From: an uncultured Ruminococcus sp.
GTDB taxonomy: Bacteria > Bacillota > Clostridia > Oscillospirales > Acutalibacteraceae
NCBI GenBank assembly: GCA_902776185.1
Contig: CACYPH010000001.1
Location: 62,001 to 126,000, forward strand
Reading direction: 5' to 3'
DNA length: 64,000 nucleotides
Every line of letters starts with the position of its first letter. Position 1 is the first letter of the stretch. Below, one piece after another: positions 35,961-44,220 of this stretch. The position numbers and the translations under genes were made by a program. The notes under the pieces are model-generated. The model was not told the origin of the DNA and ran no database searches. It saw only the letters and a program-made list of their open reading frames with translations.

Positions 35961-37310
35961 ATGATTAACTTTTCGTTTGAAAAAGATATCCTTAGGTATC
36001 AATCAGCGTGGGAGGATTGGAAGTGGTCAATTTATAACCATAAATATCCTCATATAAGATCATTTGACATACATGGTTTTTATGGCTGCGGCAAGAGAGC
36101 GTTCATCCAGCAGCTGCTCCAGAAAAATAAAGATATCTCCTACTTCTCTTTTTATGGTTTAAATCATAACGATGCGCTTTCTTTATTCTCCAGGCAGATA
36201 CTTGACACCTATCAAGCTGATAATTGGAACGATGTTGCAAAGCAATACAAAAAGCTATATTCTTCCAGATTTCATCTGCTCATTCTTGACACGGAAAGTA
36301 AGAATGTAGCCTACGACAACTTTATTGACGCCCTGCACAAGGTGGGAGTGCCCAAGCGTACCTGCCTCGCATACATAGTGACCGAATCACCAAATCTTTT
36401 ACGCAAACCCGGAAATATTACACCGCGTTCGCTTGCGGATTTCTTGAGAGTTATTCCTGCTTTAGATAAGGCTGCTATCGTAAGACTGCACGGCTTGACA
36501 GGTGGAATCCCCGCAGTTGCGAAAGAATTAGACGCGACATTATCATTTGACGATAATCTGAAAAGGCTACTGCAGCATGGTTCTGCATTTACGAATCTGT
36601 TACCAAAAATCCTCACGAGGCTGTTTCGTTCTCCTGACAGCTACCATCCGCTGATGTATCAGATTGCTCTCGGCAAACACAGAGTCAGCGAAATTTCAAA
36701 AGCAGTCGGCTTTCCGAACAACAAAAGCGATAAATATCTTGAAGCGTTGATAAAAGCCGGTTTAGTTAAAACAGAAAATGACAGGTCAAATGGGTATTCA
36801 CGTTACTATCTGACAAATAGTTATCTTTACAGTTGGTATCGCTATATCTATCGAAAGCAGACGCTGCAAATCATGAATCCGCAAAAGCTCTTTGATCAGG
36901 TTGTTGCCACAGTAGATAAAAAGATCGCGATTCCTGCATTACATAATAGTTGCATCAGATATATTTACAATCAAACGAACAAAGATTGCTATTCACTTTT
37001 CAATTTCTATGCAAAAGGGTTTACTAAATCATTGCATCTAAAGCATCGAGATGGATTCAAATTGACATTTGATTGTGTTATCCAAAAGGGCTATCAATCA
37101 TTACTGTGTGTTTTTCCTCGTACTATTGACGAAAAATATACGAAAGATGAAATGCAATATTACATCACAGCCGCTCAAACTTACGGAACTCTTGACGATG
37201 ATGTAACCCTTTTTGTGTTTAGTGTAAATCGATTCAGCGATTGGTGCGTTCATCAAGCTTCGCTTTATCCACAGCTTTTCTGTGTGCCGATGGAACGATT
37301 AAAGTATTAG
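35961..37310 (+). CDS. P-loop ATPase of the archaeal-ATPase/DUF234 type with degenerate Walker A
   Basis: The 449-residue product has an N-terminal NTPase domain: FDIHGFYGCGKRAFIQQLL at about 35-52, where the usual Ser/Thr after GK is Arg, and a Walker B-like HLLILDTES near 110. A winged helix follows (MYQIALGKHRVSEISKAVGF, YLEALIKAGLVK). The C-terminal region (about 330-449) has the DUF234-like position and length but no clear nuclease motif. Members of this family occur in mobile and defence loci without a settled function. It is transcribed alone, toward the DUF3800 gene. Confidence 0.65.
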   Translation: MINFSFEKDILRYQSAWEDWKWSIYNHKYPHIRSFDIHGFYGCGKRAFIQQLLQKNKDISYFSFYGLNHNDALSLFSRQILDTYQADNWNDVAKQYKKLYSSRFHLLILDTESKNVAYDNFIDALHKVGVPKRTCLAYIVTESPNLLRKPGNITPRSLADFLRVIPALDKAAIVRLHGLTGGIPAVAKELDATLSFDDNLKRLLQHGSAFTNLLPKILTRLFRSPDSYHPLMYQIALGKHRVSEISKAVGFPNNKSDKYLEALIKAGLVKTENDRSNGYSRYYLTNSYLYSWYRYIYRKQTLQIMNPQKLFDQVVATVDKKIAIPALHNSCIRYIYNQTNKDCYSLFNFYAKGFTKSLHLKHRDGFKLTFDCVIQKGYQSLLCVFPRTIDEKYTKDEMQYYITAAQTYGTLDDDVTLFVFSVNRFSDWCVHQASLYPQLFCVPMERLKY

Positions 37311-37339
37311 TCTTATATATATAATTATTATCAAAGTCA

Positions 37340-37367
37340 AAGCGCTTACCTCGATAGGCGCTTTTTT
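37340..37367 (+). terminator. Terminator of the ATPase gene
   Basis: AAGCGC (37340-37345) pairs with GCGCTT (37358-37363), followed by TTTTCAA. Confidence 0.65.
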
Positions 37368-37550
37368 CAAAACGGCGACAAAAAAACAATGCGAGAGGTT
37401 CATAAATTGGCAAACATAACTCGGTATGGACTGAAACTCGCAAGCAATGCAAAGTAATACTACTTTTGCGAAAACGCTTGCCGGTGAGAAATCCCCAAGC
37501 CCCTGAGATCGTCAACGGAGTTGACAACTGCGCGTTCACAGAACGCTAAA

Positions 37551-37578
37551 ACGCCCGCAAGCTATCACTTGCGGGCGT
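37551..37578. terminator. Terminator of the DUF3800 gene
   Basis: ACGCCCGCAAG and CTTGCGGGCGT form an 11-bp stem with loop CTATCA. The minus-strand side is followed by TTTTAGCG. Confidence 0.75.
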
Positions 37579-37587
37579 AAGCATATA

Positions 37588-38268
37588 TCATAAGTGTTTT
37601 AGGAGTATATACTTCAAATAGTTTTTCTTAAAATCTCTGATAGAATAGAAAAACTCGGTTTCGGATTTGCTGAAAGATTTGGTATCGGCTTTTTCTTTCA
37701 GCAGTTCCATTGTGCAGATCAGATCGGCAACTTGGAATAGCTTATATTGCACCGGTTCCACCTTGCGAAACTCAACATTGGTGAAATATGTATTGAATAC
37801 GGATGACAGGATCTTTGTCAATTCTACTTGTCCGTTGTCGTAATAAACGATGACTTTATCAAAGCTGTTCCAGTAATCTTCATGCTCTGAAAGACTGTTG
37901 CGGATCGCTTTTGATAACTTACCGGTCATATCGATGACGTCGCTGCAATCGCTTTTCTTTATCTTCGGACAAAGATAGTGGATGTCTAAACGCCGTGTAA
38001 AATGGAACAGCGCGTTGAATAATCGTTTTCGATCCTCCGTCAGCTCATTCACATACACGGACTCTCGACGAATCAGCGGACCTGTATGGATCGCGTGGAA
38101 CGGATAGCCGAGATAACGGATATGCGCGTCCATAGCTTCGACCGCATTCGTAATATCCACGCTTTGGTCATGCAATACCATCGCGACCTGATAGTACGGC
38201 GAATGTGGCTCATAAGGGCCAAAGTCGCCTGATTCATCAATGAATATGCTCAGTATTCTTTCCTGCAT
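37588..38268 (-). CDS. DUF3800 protein (RNase H-like fold)
   Basis: From ATG 38268 the product has 226 residues; TTG 38274 with GAGGG upstream is an alternative start. The diagnostic FIDESGDFG near the N-terminus supplies acidic residues for an RNase H-like metal site. Further conserved pieces are VIVYYDNGQVELTKIL and VQYKLFQVADLICTMELL. DUF3800 proteins are frequent in mobile and defence loci and are proposed nucleases, not biochemically settled. The gene is preceded by a promoter, a short structured RNA and a terminator (38288-38411), so it may be expressed only by read-through. Confidence 0.85.
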   Translation of the reverse strand: MQERILSIFIDESGDFGPYEPHSPYYQVAMVLHDQSVDITNAVEAMDAHIRYLGYPFHAIHTGPLIRRESVYVNELTEDRKRLFNALFHFTRRLDIHYLCPKIKKSDCSDVIDMTGKLSKAIRNSLSEHEDYWNSFDKVIVYYDNGQVELTKILSSVFNTYFTNVEFRKVEPVQYKLFQVADLICTMELLKEKADTKSFSKSETEFFYSIRDFKKNYLKYILLKHL

Positions 38269-38287
38269 ATACAACACCAAACCCTCT

Positions 38288-38376
38288 GAAAAGAAAAGCG
38301 GCGGGGAAATTCCCCGCCATTCGGTGGACCAGGGTCTTTCGACCAGCCCTAATCAGTTGAACAACTGATTTATTGT
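38288..38376 (-). ncRNA. Short structured RNA upstream of DUF3800, ending in an intrinsic terminator
   Basis: Read on the minus strand the RNA of about 89 nt has a hairpin AATCAGTTG/CAACTGATT (38351-38370), then GGTC-GAAA-GACC (38333-38344) flanked by two CTGGTC direct repeats. The terminator stem GGCGGGGAA/TTCCCCGCC (38300-38318) follows, with GCTTTTCTTTTC. It has a consensus promoter and ends just before the DUF3800 ribosome site. Published comparative RNA searches reported several structured RNA classes upstream of DUF3800 genes; I cannot tell which, if any, this is. Confidence 0.6.
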
Positions 38377-38382
38377 ACTATT

Positions 38383-38411
38383 ATTATAGCCGAATAATGC
38401 TCAGTTGTCAA
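38383..38411 (-). promoter_or_regulatory. Promoter of the DUF3800 leader RNA
   Basis: On the minus strand TTGACA (38406-38411), 17 nt, TATAAT (38383-38388), an exact consensus match. Confidence 0.85.
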
Positions 38412-38548
38412 CATGATAAAAGTATTATTCACAGTTTCTTTCTTATATATTCATATAAGCAATACACGCATTGATTTTCTGTACGAATGGTGATAGAATA
38501 TATAAGGATAAGTATAAATTTGGCAGAATCTGTTGCGAGGTGACGATG

Positions 38549-41287
38549 ATGACTCCTGAGCAGAGAGCAAGACAAATAATAGACGCGAAGCTGGAGCAGT
38601 CCGGTTGGATCATTCAGAATATGCGCGATCTCAATGTATCAGCCGGTGCAGGCGTAGCGGTACGAGAGTTCCCTACGAGTACCGGTCCGGTCGACTATGC
38701 GCTTTTTGTGGATGGCAAGCCTGTCGGAGTCATCGAAGCGAAGAAGTCCACCCTCGGAGAAAACATCACGGCTGTTGAAGAACAGTCCTCGCGCTATGCT
38801 CACAGTTCTCTCAAATACATCAAGGTCGATTACAAGATCCGTTTTGCCTATGAAGCCACGGACAAGGTGATCCGCTTCACTGATTACAACGACATCAAGT
38901 ACCGTTCCCGTACGGTATTCTCTTTCCATAGACCCGAAACACTTCGGAAGTTAGACAAAGCCGACAATACCATCCGCAACAATATGAAGCAGTTTCCTGA
39001 GCTGGACAAGTCCGGTTTCAGAAAGTGTCAGATCACCGCTATCGAAAATCTCGACGCTTCCTTAGCGGATAACCGTCCTCGCGCTCTTATTCAGATGGCG
39101 ACCGGTTCGGGCAAAACCTTCACCGCGATCACAGCAGCATACCGTATGCTGAAATATGGCAAAATGAACCGCATCCTGTTCCTCGTCGATACCAAGAGCC
39201 TCGGCGAACAGGCAGAGCGCGAGTTCCTTGCCTATACACCCAATGATGATCCGCGATCCTTTTCTCAGCTTTACGGAGTTACCCGACTCAAGACCTCTTA
39301 TATTCCCGACGATACACAGATCTGCATCAGCACGATCCAGCGTATGTACTCTATCCTCAAGGGTGAGGAGCTCGACGAGAGCAACGAAGAAGTCAGTCTC
39401 AACGAGGTCGCTTTTGCTGATTCACAGCCGAGAAAAGAGGTCGTCTATAACGCCAAGTACCCGCCGGAGTTCTTTGACTGTATCATCGTCGATGAATGTC
39501 ACCGCTCAATCTACAACGTATGGAGCCAGGTGCTGTCCTACTTTGACGCCTTCATCATCGGTTTGACCGCTACGCCGGACAAGCGTACCTTTGCGTATTT
39601 CAACGAGAATGTCGTCAGCGAATATCCGCGCGAGCAGGCGATCATCGACGGCGTCAATGTCGGCGAGGACATCTACCTGATCGAAACTGAAATCACCAAG
39701 AACGGCGCTCATATCATGAAGCAGATGATCGAGCACCGTGATAGACTGACGCGCGAAAAACGCTGGCAACAGCTCGACGAGGATATCGACTACAAGCCCA
39801 CCAATCTCGACCGTGATATTGTCAACAAAAGCCAGATCAGAACGATCATCAAAACCTTTAAAGAAAAGGTTTGCACCGAGCTGTTCCCACGCCGTAAGGA
39901 AGTTCCCAAGACCCTGATATTTGCGAAAACCGACAGCCATGCCGACGACATCATCCAGATCGTCCGTGAAGAATTCGGCGAAGGTAATGATTTTTGCAAG
40001 AAGATCACCTATAACGCCGAGAATCCCGAGTCGGTTCTCAGCTCATTCCGCAACGATTTCAATCCGCGAATTGCGGTCACTGTCGATATGATCGCTACCG
40101 GCACCGACGTCAAACCCATCGAGTGCCTGCTGTTCATGCGCGACGTCCGCAGCAGGAATTACTATGAGCAGATGATCGGTCGCGGCACGCGCACACTCGG
40201 CAAGGATGACCTGCAAAACGTCAGCCCCTCGGCGACCGAAGCGAAAGATCACTTTGTCGTGATCGACGCGGTAGGCGTCACACAATCCAAGAAAACCGAG
40301 ACACGCACCCTTGAGCGCAAGCCATCTGTCCCGATGAAAGAGCTGATGTTCAATGTCGCTCTCGGCTCACGCGACGCGGACACCCTCACCTCACTCGCAA
40401 ACCGTATCATCCGCCTCAACAGCAGGATGACCGATAAAGAGCGCAAAAAGTTCACCGATACGGTGGGCGTCAGCGCCAACCTTGCGGCAGAGAATCTGCT
40501 CAACGCCTTTGACGAGGATGTTATCCGTCAGCGCGCACAGCACGACAACGGCGTGGATATCCCCACCGATGAACAGCTTGCCGAGGCGAAAGAAGCGCTG
40601 ATCACCGAGGCGGTCACACCGTTCCAAGATAACAGCAAGAATACCGTCATCGAGGAGATCCGCCGCAGTCACGACCAGATCATGGACGACGTGAACCTCG
40701 ACACGGTTCTCTTTGCCGGCTTCGATACCGACAAAGAAGCGAACGCCGATAAGGTCATCAAGACCTTCCGTGAATTCATCGACGAGAACAAGGACGAGAT
40801 CATCGCCCTGCGGATCATCTATAACGAAACGTACAAGGATCGCCCGATGGTGATCGCTCAGCTCAAAGAGCTATATGAAAAGCTCAGGCAGAAGGGCGTC
40901 AGCGTAGAACGCCTCTGGGATTGCTACGCGATAAAGCAGCCCGATAAGGTCAAGAAAGGCACAGTTGCACAGCTCACCGACCTGATCTCTATCATCCGTT
41001 TTGAGATGGGCTATGCGGACAACCTTGTTCCCTTTGCCGATAAGGTGAATTATAACTTCATGCAGTGGACGCTTCGCCGCAATGCCGGAGCGGTACACTT
41101 TACCGATGAACAGATGGACTGGCTGCGCCTGATCAAGGATCATATCATCGCGTCCCTGAGCATAGAACCCGACGACCTCGAACTCAGCCCCTTCGACCGC
41201 AAAGGCGGTCTCGGCAGATTCTACGAGGTCTTCGGCGATAGCTACGAAGCGATTTTACACGAACTCAATATAGAACTGGTAGCTTAA
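38549..41287 (+). CDS. hsdR: Type I restriction enzyme, R subunit
   Basis: The start is ATG 38549 (MTPEQRARQIID) with GAGGTG 6 nt before it; ATG 38546 is adjacent and a longer upstream ATG lacks a site. The 913-residue product has a PD-(D/E)xK nuclease at the N-terminus (D49 in VDYALF, E63 and K65 in GVIEAKK). An SF2 translocase follows (ATGSGKT 184-190, DECH 315-318, MIGRGTRT motif VI) and then an EcoEI-type C-terminal domain. It cleaves unmethylated foreign DNA after ATP-driven translocation, in complex with HsdM and HsdS. Base composition is host-like, unlike hsdS downstream. First gene of the RM operon. Confidence 0.95.
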   Translation: MTPEQRARQIIDAKLEQSGWIIQNMRDLNVSAGAGVAVREFPTSTGPVDYALFVDGKPVGVIEAKKSTLGENITAVEEQSSRYAHSSLKYIKVDYKIRFAYEATDKVIRFTDYNDIKYRSRTVFSFHRPETLRKLDKADNTIRNNMKQFPELDKSGFRKCQITAIENLDASLADNRPRALIQMATGSGKTFTAITAAYRMLKYGKMNRILFLVDTKSLGEQAEREFLAYTPNDDPRSFSQLYGVTRLKTSYIPDDTQICISTIQRMYSILKGEELDESNEEVSLNEVAFADSQPRKEVVYNAKYPPEFFDCIIVDECHRSIYNVWSQVLSYFDAFIIGLTATPDKRTFAYFNENVVSEYPREQAIIDGVNVGEDIYLIETEITKNGAHIMKQMIEHRDRLTREKRWQQLDEDIDYKPTNLDRDIVNKSQIRTIIKTFKEKVCTELFPRRKEVPKTLIFAKTDSHADDIIQIVREEFGEGNDFCKKITYNAENPESVLSSFRNDFNPRIAVTVDMIATGTDVKPIECLLFMRDVRSRNYYEQMIGRGTRTLGKDDLQNVSPSATEAKDHFVVIDAVGVTQSKKTETRTLERKPSVPMKELMFNVALGSRDADTLTSLANRIIRLNSRMTDKERKKFTDTVGVSANLAAENLLNAFDEDVIRQRAQHDNGVDIPTDEQLAEAKEALITEAVTPFQDNSKNTVIEEIRRSHDQIMDDVNLDTVLFAGFDTDKEANADKVIKTFREFIDENKDEIIALRIIYNETYKDRPMVIAQLKELYEKLRQKGVSVERLWDCYAIKQPDKVKKGTVAQLTDLISIIRFEMGYADNLVPFADKVNYNFMQWTLRRNAGAVHFTDEQMDWLRLIKDHIIASLSIEPDDLELSPFDRKGGLGRFYEVFGDSYEAILHELNIELVA

Positions 41288-41297
41288 AGGAGAAGAA

Positions 41298-41522
41298 ATG
41301 AATCAAAATAATATTTCCATTTTGGAATTAAATGCACTAAATAAAGTGATTTCGTATGTTGGCGGAAGTTGCAAGGAAGCAATCAGCGAAACAGAAACTG
41401 AACTCGCAAAAGAGTGCTTGAAAAAGTTTGCTGATAATGCGCCTAAGTGGAACGACGAGCAGAAGAAGCAGTTTAAATCCCTTGTGGACTTGTTACAAAA
41501 TCCGAGTAAATATAAACCTTAG
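41298..41522 (+). CDS. Small protein of unknown function between hsdR and hsdS
   Basis: The 74-residue product is helical and charged (NALNKVISYVGGSCKEAI, LAKECLKKFADNAPKW). It has AAAGGAG upstream and lies 10 nt after hsdR and 14 nt before hsdS. I recognise no family. Its position within the RM operon suggests an accessory role such as control or inhibition, but nothing in the sequence proves this. AT-rich like hsdS. Confidence 0.6.
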   Translation: MNQNNISILELNALNKVISYVGGSCKEAISETETELAKECLKKFADNAPKWNDEQKKQFKSLVDLLQNPSKYKP

Positions 41523-41536
41523 CAAAGAGGTATTCA

Positions 41537-42685
41537 ATGGAGTATAAAAAGTATAAGCTCAGTGAGTGTTGCACTATAATTGCCGGACAATCACCTGAAT
41601 CAAAATACTATAATACCGATGGAGAAGGACTCCCTTTTTTTCAAGGGAAAGCTGATTTCGGTGAAGTATATCCTAAAATCCGAGTGTTTTGTTCCAAACC
41701 GGTCAAAATCGCAGAAAAAGACGATATATTACTATCTGTTAGAGCACCTGTTGGACCCACTAATCTTGCACCCGGAAAAGTGTGTATCGGCAGAGGATTA
41801 ACTGCTATACGTCCTTCAGATATTCTACTTACTAAATATCTACTGCTATATCTAAAGAGTTTTGAAATTGAACTTGCAAATCAAGGTACTGGGACAACTT
41901 TTAAAGCTATTACTCAATCAGTAATAAAGAATATGGAAATATATATCCCAAGTATCCACGATCAAGAACGCATTGTTACTCAAATCGAAGAATCGTTATC
42001 TCAGCTTGACAGCGCGGTTGAAACACTGAAAAAGACAAAACAGCAGTTAGAGGTTTACCGTCAGTCGGTTTTACGAGAAGTTTTTTCTCAATGTGAACAA
42101 TCCGTTGAAATAAAAACAGTTTGTAAGCATGTTACCGATGGAGATCATATGCCTCCACCCAAAGCCGAGACGGGCATACCTTTCATTATGATTTCCAATA
42201 TCAATGGTAATACCATTGATTGGAGCGATACATCCTTTGTCGGCAAGGAGTATTATAATACAATTGGCGATAAAAGGACACCTCAAAAGGGCGATGTTTT
42301 ATATACCGTTACCGGTTCATTCGGAATTCCGGTATTGATTGATTTTGAGAAGGAATTCTGCTTTCAACGACACATCGCGTTATTGCGACCAAACGAAAAA
42401 ATTGAACAAGAGTTTTTATACTACGCATTGCAGGATAGTACCGTATATGCGCAAGCCAGTAAAAGAGCAACCGGAACAGCTCAAAAGACTGTGGGTTTAA
42501 CTGTACTTAGAACTATCAGTATTCCATTTACTACATCTAAAGAAAAACAGTCAATGATGGTATCCATCATAAAAAACAGATTATCGCAATGTGATATGGT
42601 TGAAAAAACAGTCAATCAATCACTACAACAAGCCAAAGCATTACGGCAGAGTATTTTAAAACAAGCTTTTGAGGAGGAAAGATAG
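41537..42685 (+). CDS. hsdS: Type I restriction-modification specificity subunit
   Basis: The 382-residue product has two target-recognition domains. The first is about 1-140 (LSECCTIIAGQSPESKYY, ILLSVRAPVGPTNLAPGK) and the second about 195-330 (TVCKHVTDGDHMPPPK, DVLYTVTGSFGIPVL). Each is followed by a conserved coiled coil (QIEESLSQLDSAVETLKKTK; NQSLQQAKALRQSILKQAF). It sets the bipartite DNA target of the HsdRMS complex. The gene is markedly more AT-rich than hsdR and hsdM, consistent with exchange of the specificity cassette. It looks full length. Confidence 0.93.
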   Translation: MEYKKYKLSECCTIIAGQSPESKYYNTDGEGLPFFQGKADFGEVYPKIRVFCSKPVKIAEKDDILLSVRAPVGPTNLAPGKVCIGRGLTAIRPSDILLTKYLLLYLKSFEIELANQGTGTTFKAITQSVIKNMEIYIPSIHDQERIVTQIEESLSQLDSAVETLKKTKQQLEVYRQSVLREVFSQCEQSVEIKTVCKHVTDGDHMPPPKAETGIPFIMISNINGNTIDWSDTSFVGKEYYNTIGDKRTPQKGDVLYTVTGSFGIPVLIDFEKEFCFQRHIALLRPNEKIEQEFLYYALQDSTVYAQASKRATGTAQKTVGLTVLRTISIPFTTSKEKQSMMVSIIKNRLSQCDMVEKTVNQSLQQAKALRQSILKQAFEEER

Positions 42686-43573
42686 ATGAAAAACAAGAAA
42701 AATAGAGAGATTGAATTATTCTTTCCATATTATGTAAACCAAGAAAGGCTGCTTGATATTTATGCGATTATGAACGGTGGATACTCAGAGTTTTCTGAGG
42801 TTACCGCTTCAGAACACACACAGAAAGACAAAAAAGGAAAAGCTGAGGTAAGTTTTTCTGGCTTTAAAATATTTAACTTTGGTTTAGGTGCGTCAATTGC
42901 TGGTGAAATTGGAAATAGTAAAGGCACAAAGAAAGAAGCTAAAGAAAGAAAAGTACATACGGTTACTTCCGTCCTGAGTATGGTTATTTCAGAATTAAAG
43001 AATAAAAACTACCTTCGTGAGATAGAAGAATCGAAGCCGGGACAATTTGTCTGCTTGGATGTGAATCTTTTAGTTAATTCTATGAGTTCGCTACTTTCAG
43101 AATTGACTGATGTTATGAAACTGATGGATAGTTTACAAAGTGAGGATAATAAAGGTAATGGAAAAAGCAAAAACAAAGGGGTGGGTAATAGTAGTCAAGA
43201 TACACAAGATGTAGAAATGATTGCTAAGCAGATGAAAACCTTGTTTGATGGCGAAGAAATTGTATGCGAAAGAGAAAAATATGCTGTTTTTGGAACTGTG
43301 GTTGATTCAAATCTGTACCAGTCTGTACGTTCCGATATTATCGGAACAGATTTGCATTGTCTTGCCCAAGTTAAAAGAGTCTTTCCAAATGGTACCGAGC
43401 TTATGAAAAATACTGTTTTTTCTAAGTTAAAAGATAAGGACTCTAAAGAACAAATGATAAAAGCGCTGAAAGATCTAACCAAAAAGGATATATATGATTT
43501 TGAAGCAACTATTATCCCTTCGATTCAAAACAAACCAGTATATCAGCTAGAAATAATAGCTTTATATCAATAA
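42686..43573 (+). CDS. DUF6414-like accessory protein in the RM operon
   Basis: The ATG directly follows the hsdS stop, with GGAGGAAAG upstream. The 295-residue product starts IELFFPYYVNQERLLDIYAI, which I associate with DUF6414 proteins. It has a Gly-rich hydrophobic patch near 55-75 (FNFGLGASIAGEIGNSKG), a Ser/Gly/Lys linker near 150-170 and a beta-rich C-terminus. Such genes occur in defence and mobile loci with no known function. AT-rich, in line with hsdS and the next gene. Confidence 0.55.
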   Translation: MKNKKNREIELFFPYYVNQERLLDIYAIMNGGYSEFSEVTASEHTQKDKKGKAEVSFSGFKIFNFGLGASIAGEIGNSKGTKKEAKERKVHTVTSVLSMVISELKNKNYLREIEESKPGQFVCLDVNLLVNSMSSLLSELTDVMKLMDSLQSEDNKGNGKSKNKGVGNSSQDTQDVEMIAKQMKTLFDGEEIVCEREKYAVFGTVVDSNLYQSVRSDIIGTDLHCLAQVKRVFPNGTELMKNTVFSKLKDKDSKEQMIKALKDLTKKDIYDFEATIIPSIQNKPVYQLEIIALYQ

Positions 43574-43587
43574 ACGGAGGTAGAAGA

Positions 43588-44187
43588 ATGGCTGAATCAT
43601 CTTTATCTGACTGGATAATGGTAGGTGTAACTATAGTTTATGTAATAGCAACAGTATGCATTTTTATAGCAAATAATAAGTCTGCTAAAGCAGCTGAAAA
43701 GCAATTACAGCAAATGAAAAAACAATTTGAGGAAAATGATAGACCTATACTTGAAGCTGAGTTTCTATACTCCGGATCCTACTTCGGAATTCGATTTAGA
43801 AACCATGGTAATCATACAGCGCAAAAGGTAGCTATTAGTTTATCAGACGATTTTATCACAAGTGTTGAATCTGTTGATCGATTCGGAGTTGTGAAAAATC
43901 TTCGTACACAACTACAGCGAGAAAAGGTGGTCGGTGTTCATCAGCATTACGATATTATTCTAGGTAAATATGATGATTATAAAAGAATAGAAGAAAGAAT
44001 TCCAGCTACCGGAAGAATTCTTTACTATTATAACGATAAAGCTTATAAGTCGGACTTTTATTTTGATTTTGATAGTTATAACCCTGTTTATACAATTGGA
44101 AGTCCTGATGATGCGCTAATCAAAGAAATATCTGAATTATCTAATCAACTTCGGCAGATGAATATGAGGTCTATCACTAAGCTTTAG
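43588..44187 (+). CDS. Membrane-anchored coiled-coil protein in the RM operon
   Basis: The 199-residue product has one N-terminal membrane helix (about 9-28) and a short coiled coil (SAKAAEKQLQQMKKQFEEND). A beta-sandwich-like domain follows (YFGIRFRNHGNHTAQKVAIS, VVGVHQHYDIILG). This architecture recurs in accessory and defence loci without a known activity. It sits 14 nt after the DUF6414-like gene. AT-rich. ACGGAGG precedes the ATG. Confidence 0.6.
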   Translation: MAESSLSDWIMVGVTIVYVIATVCIFIANNKSAKAAEKQLQQMKKQFEENDRPILEAEFLYSGSYFGIRFRNHGNHTAQKVAISLSDDFITSVESVDRFGVVKNLRTQLQREKVVGVHQHYDIILGKYDDYKRIEERIPATGRILYYYNDKAYKSDFYFDFDSYNPVYTIGSPDDALIKEISELSNQLRQMNMRSITKL

Positions 44188-44220
44188 TGAGATAATTGAA
44201 TGGAATTATAGGAGAAACAA

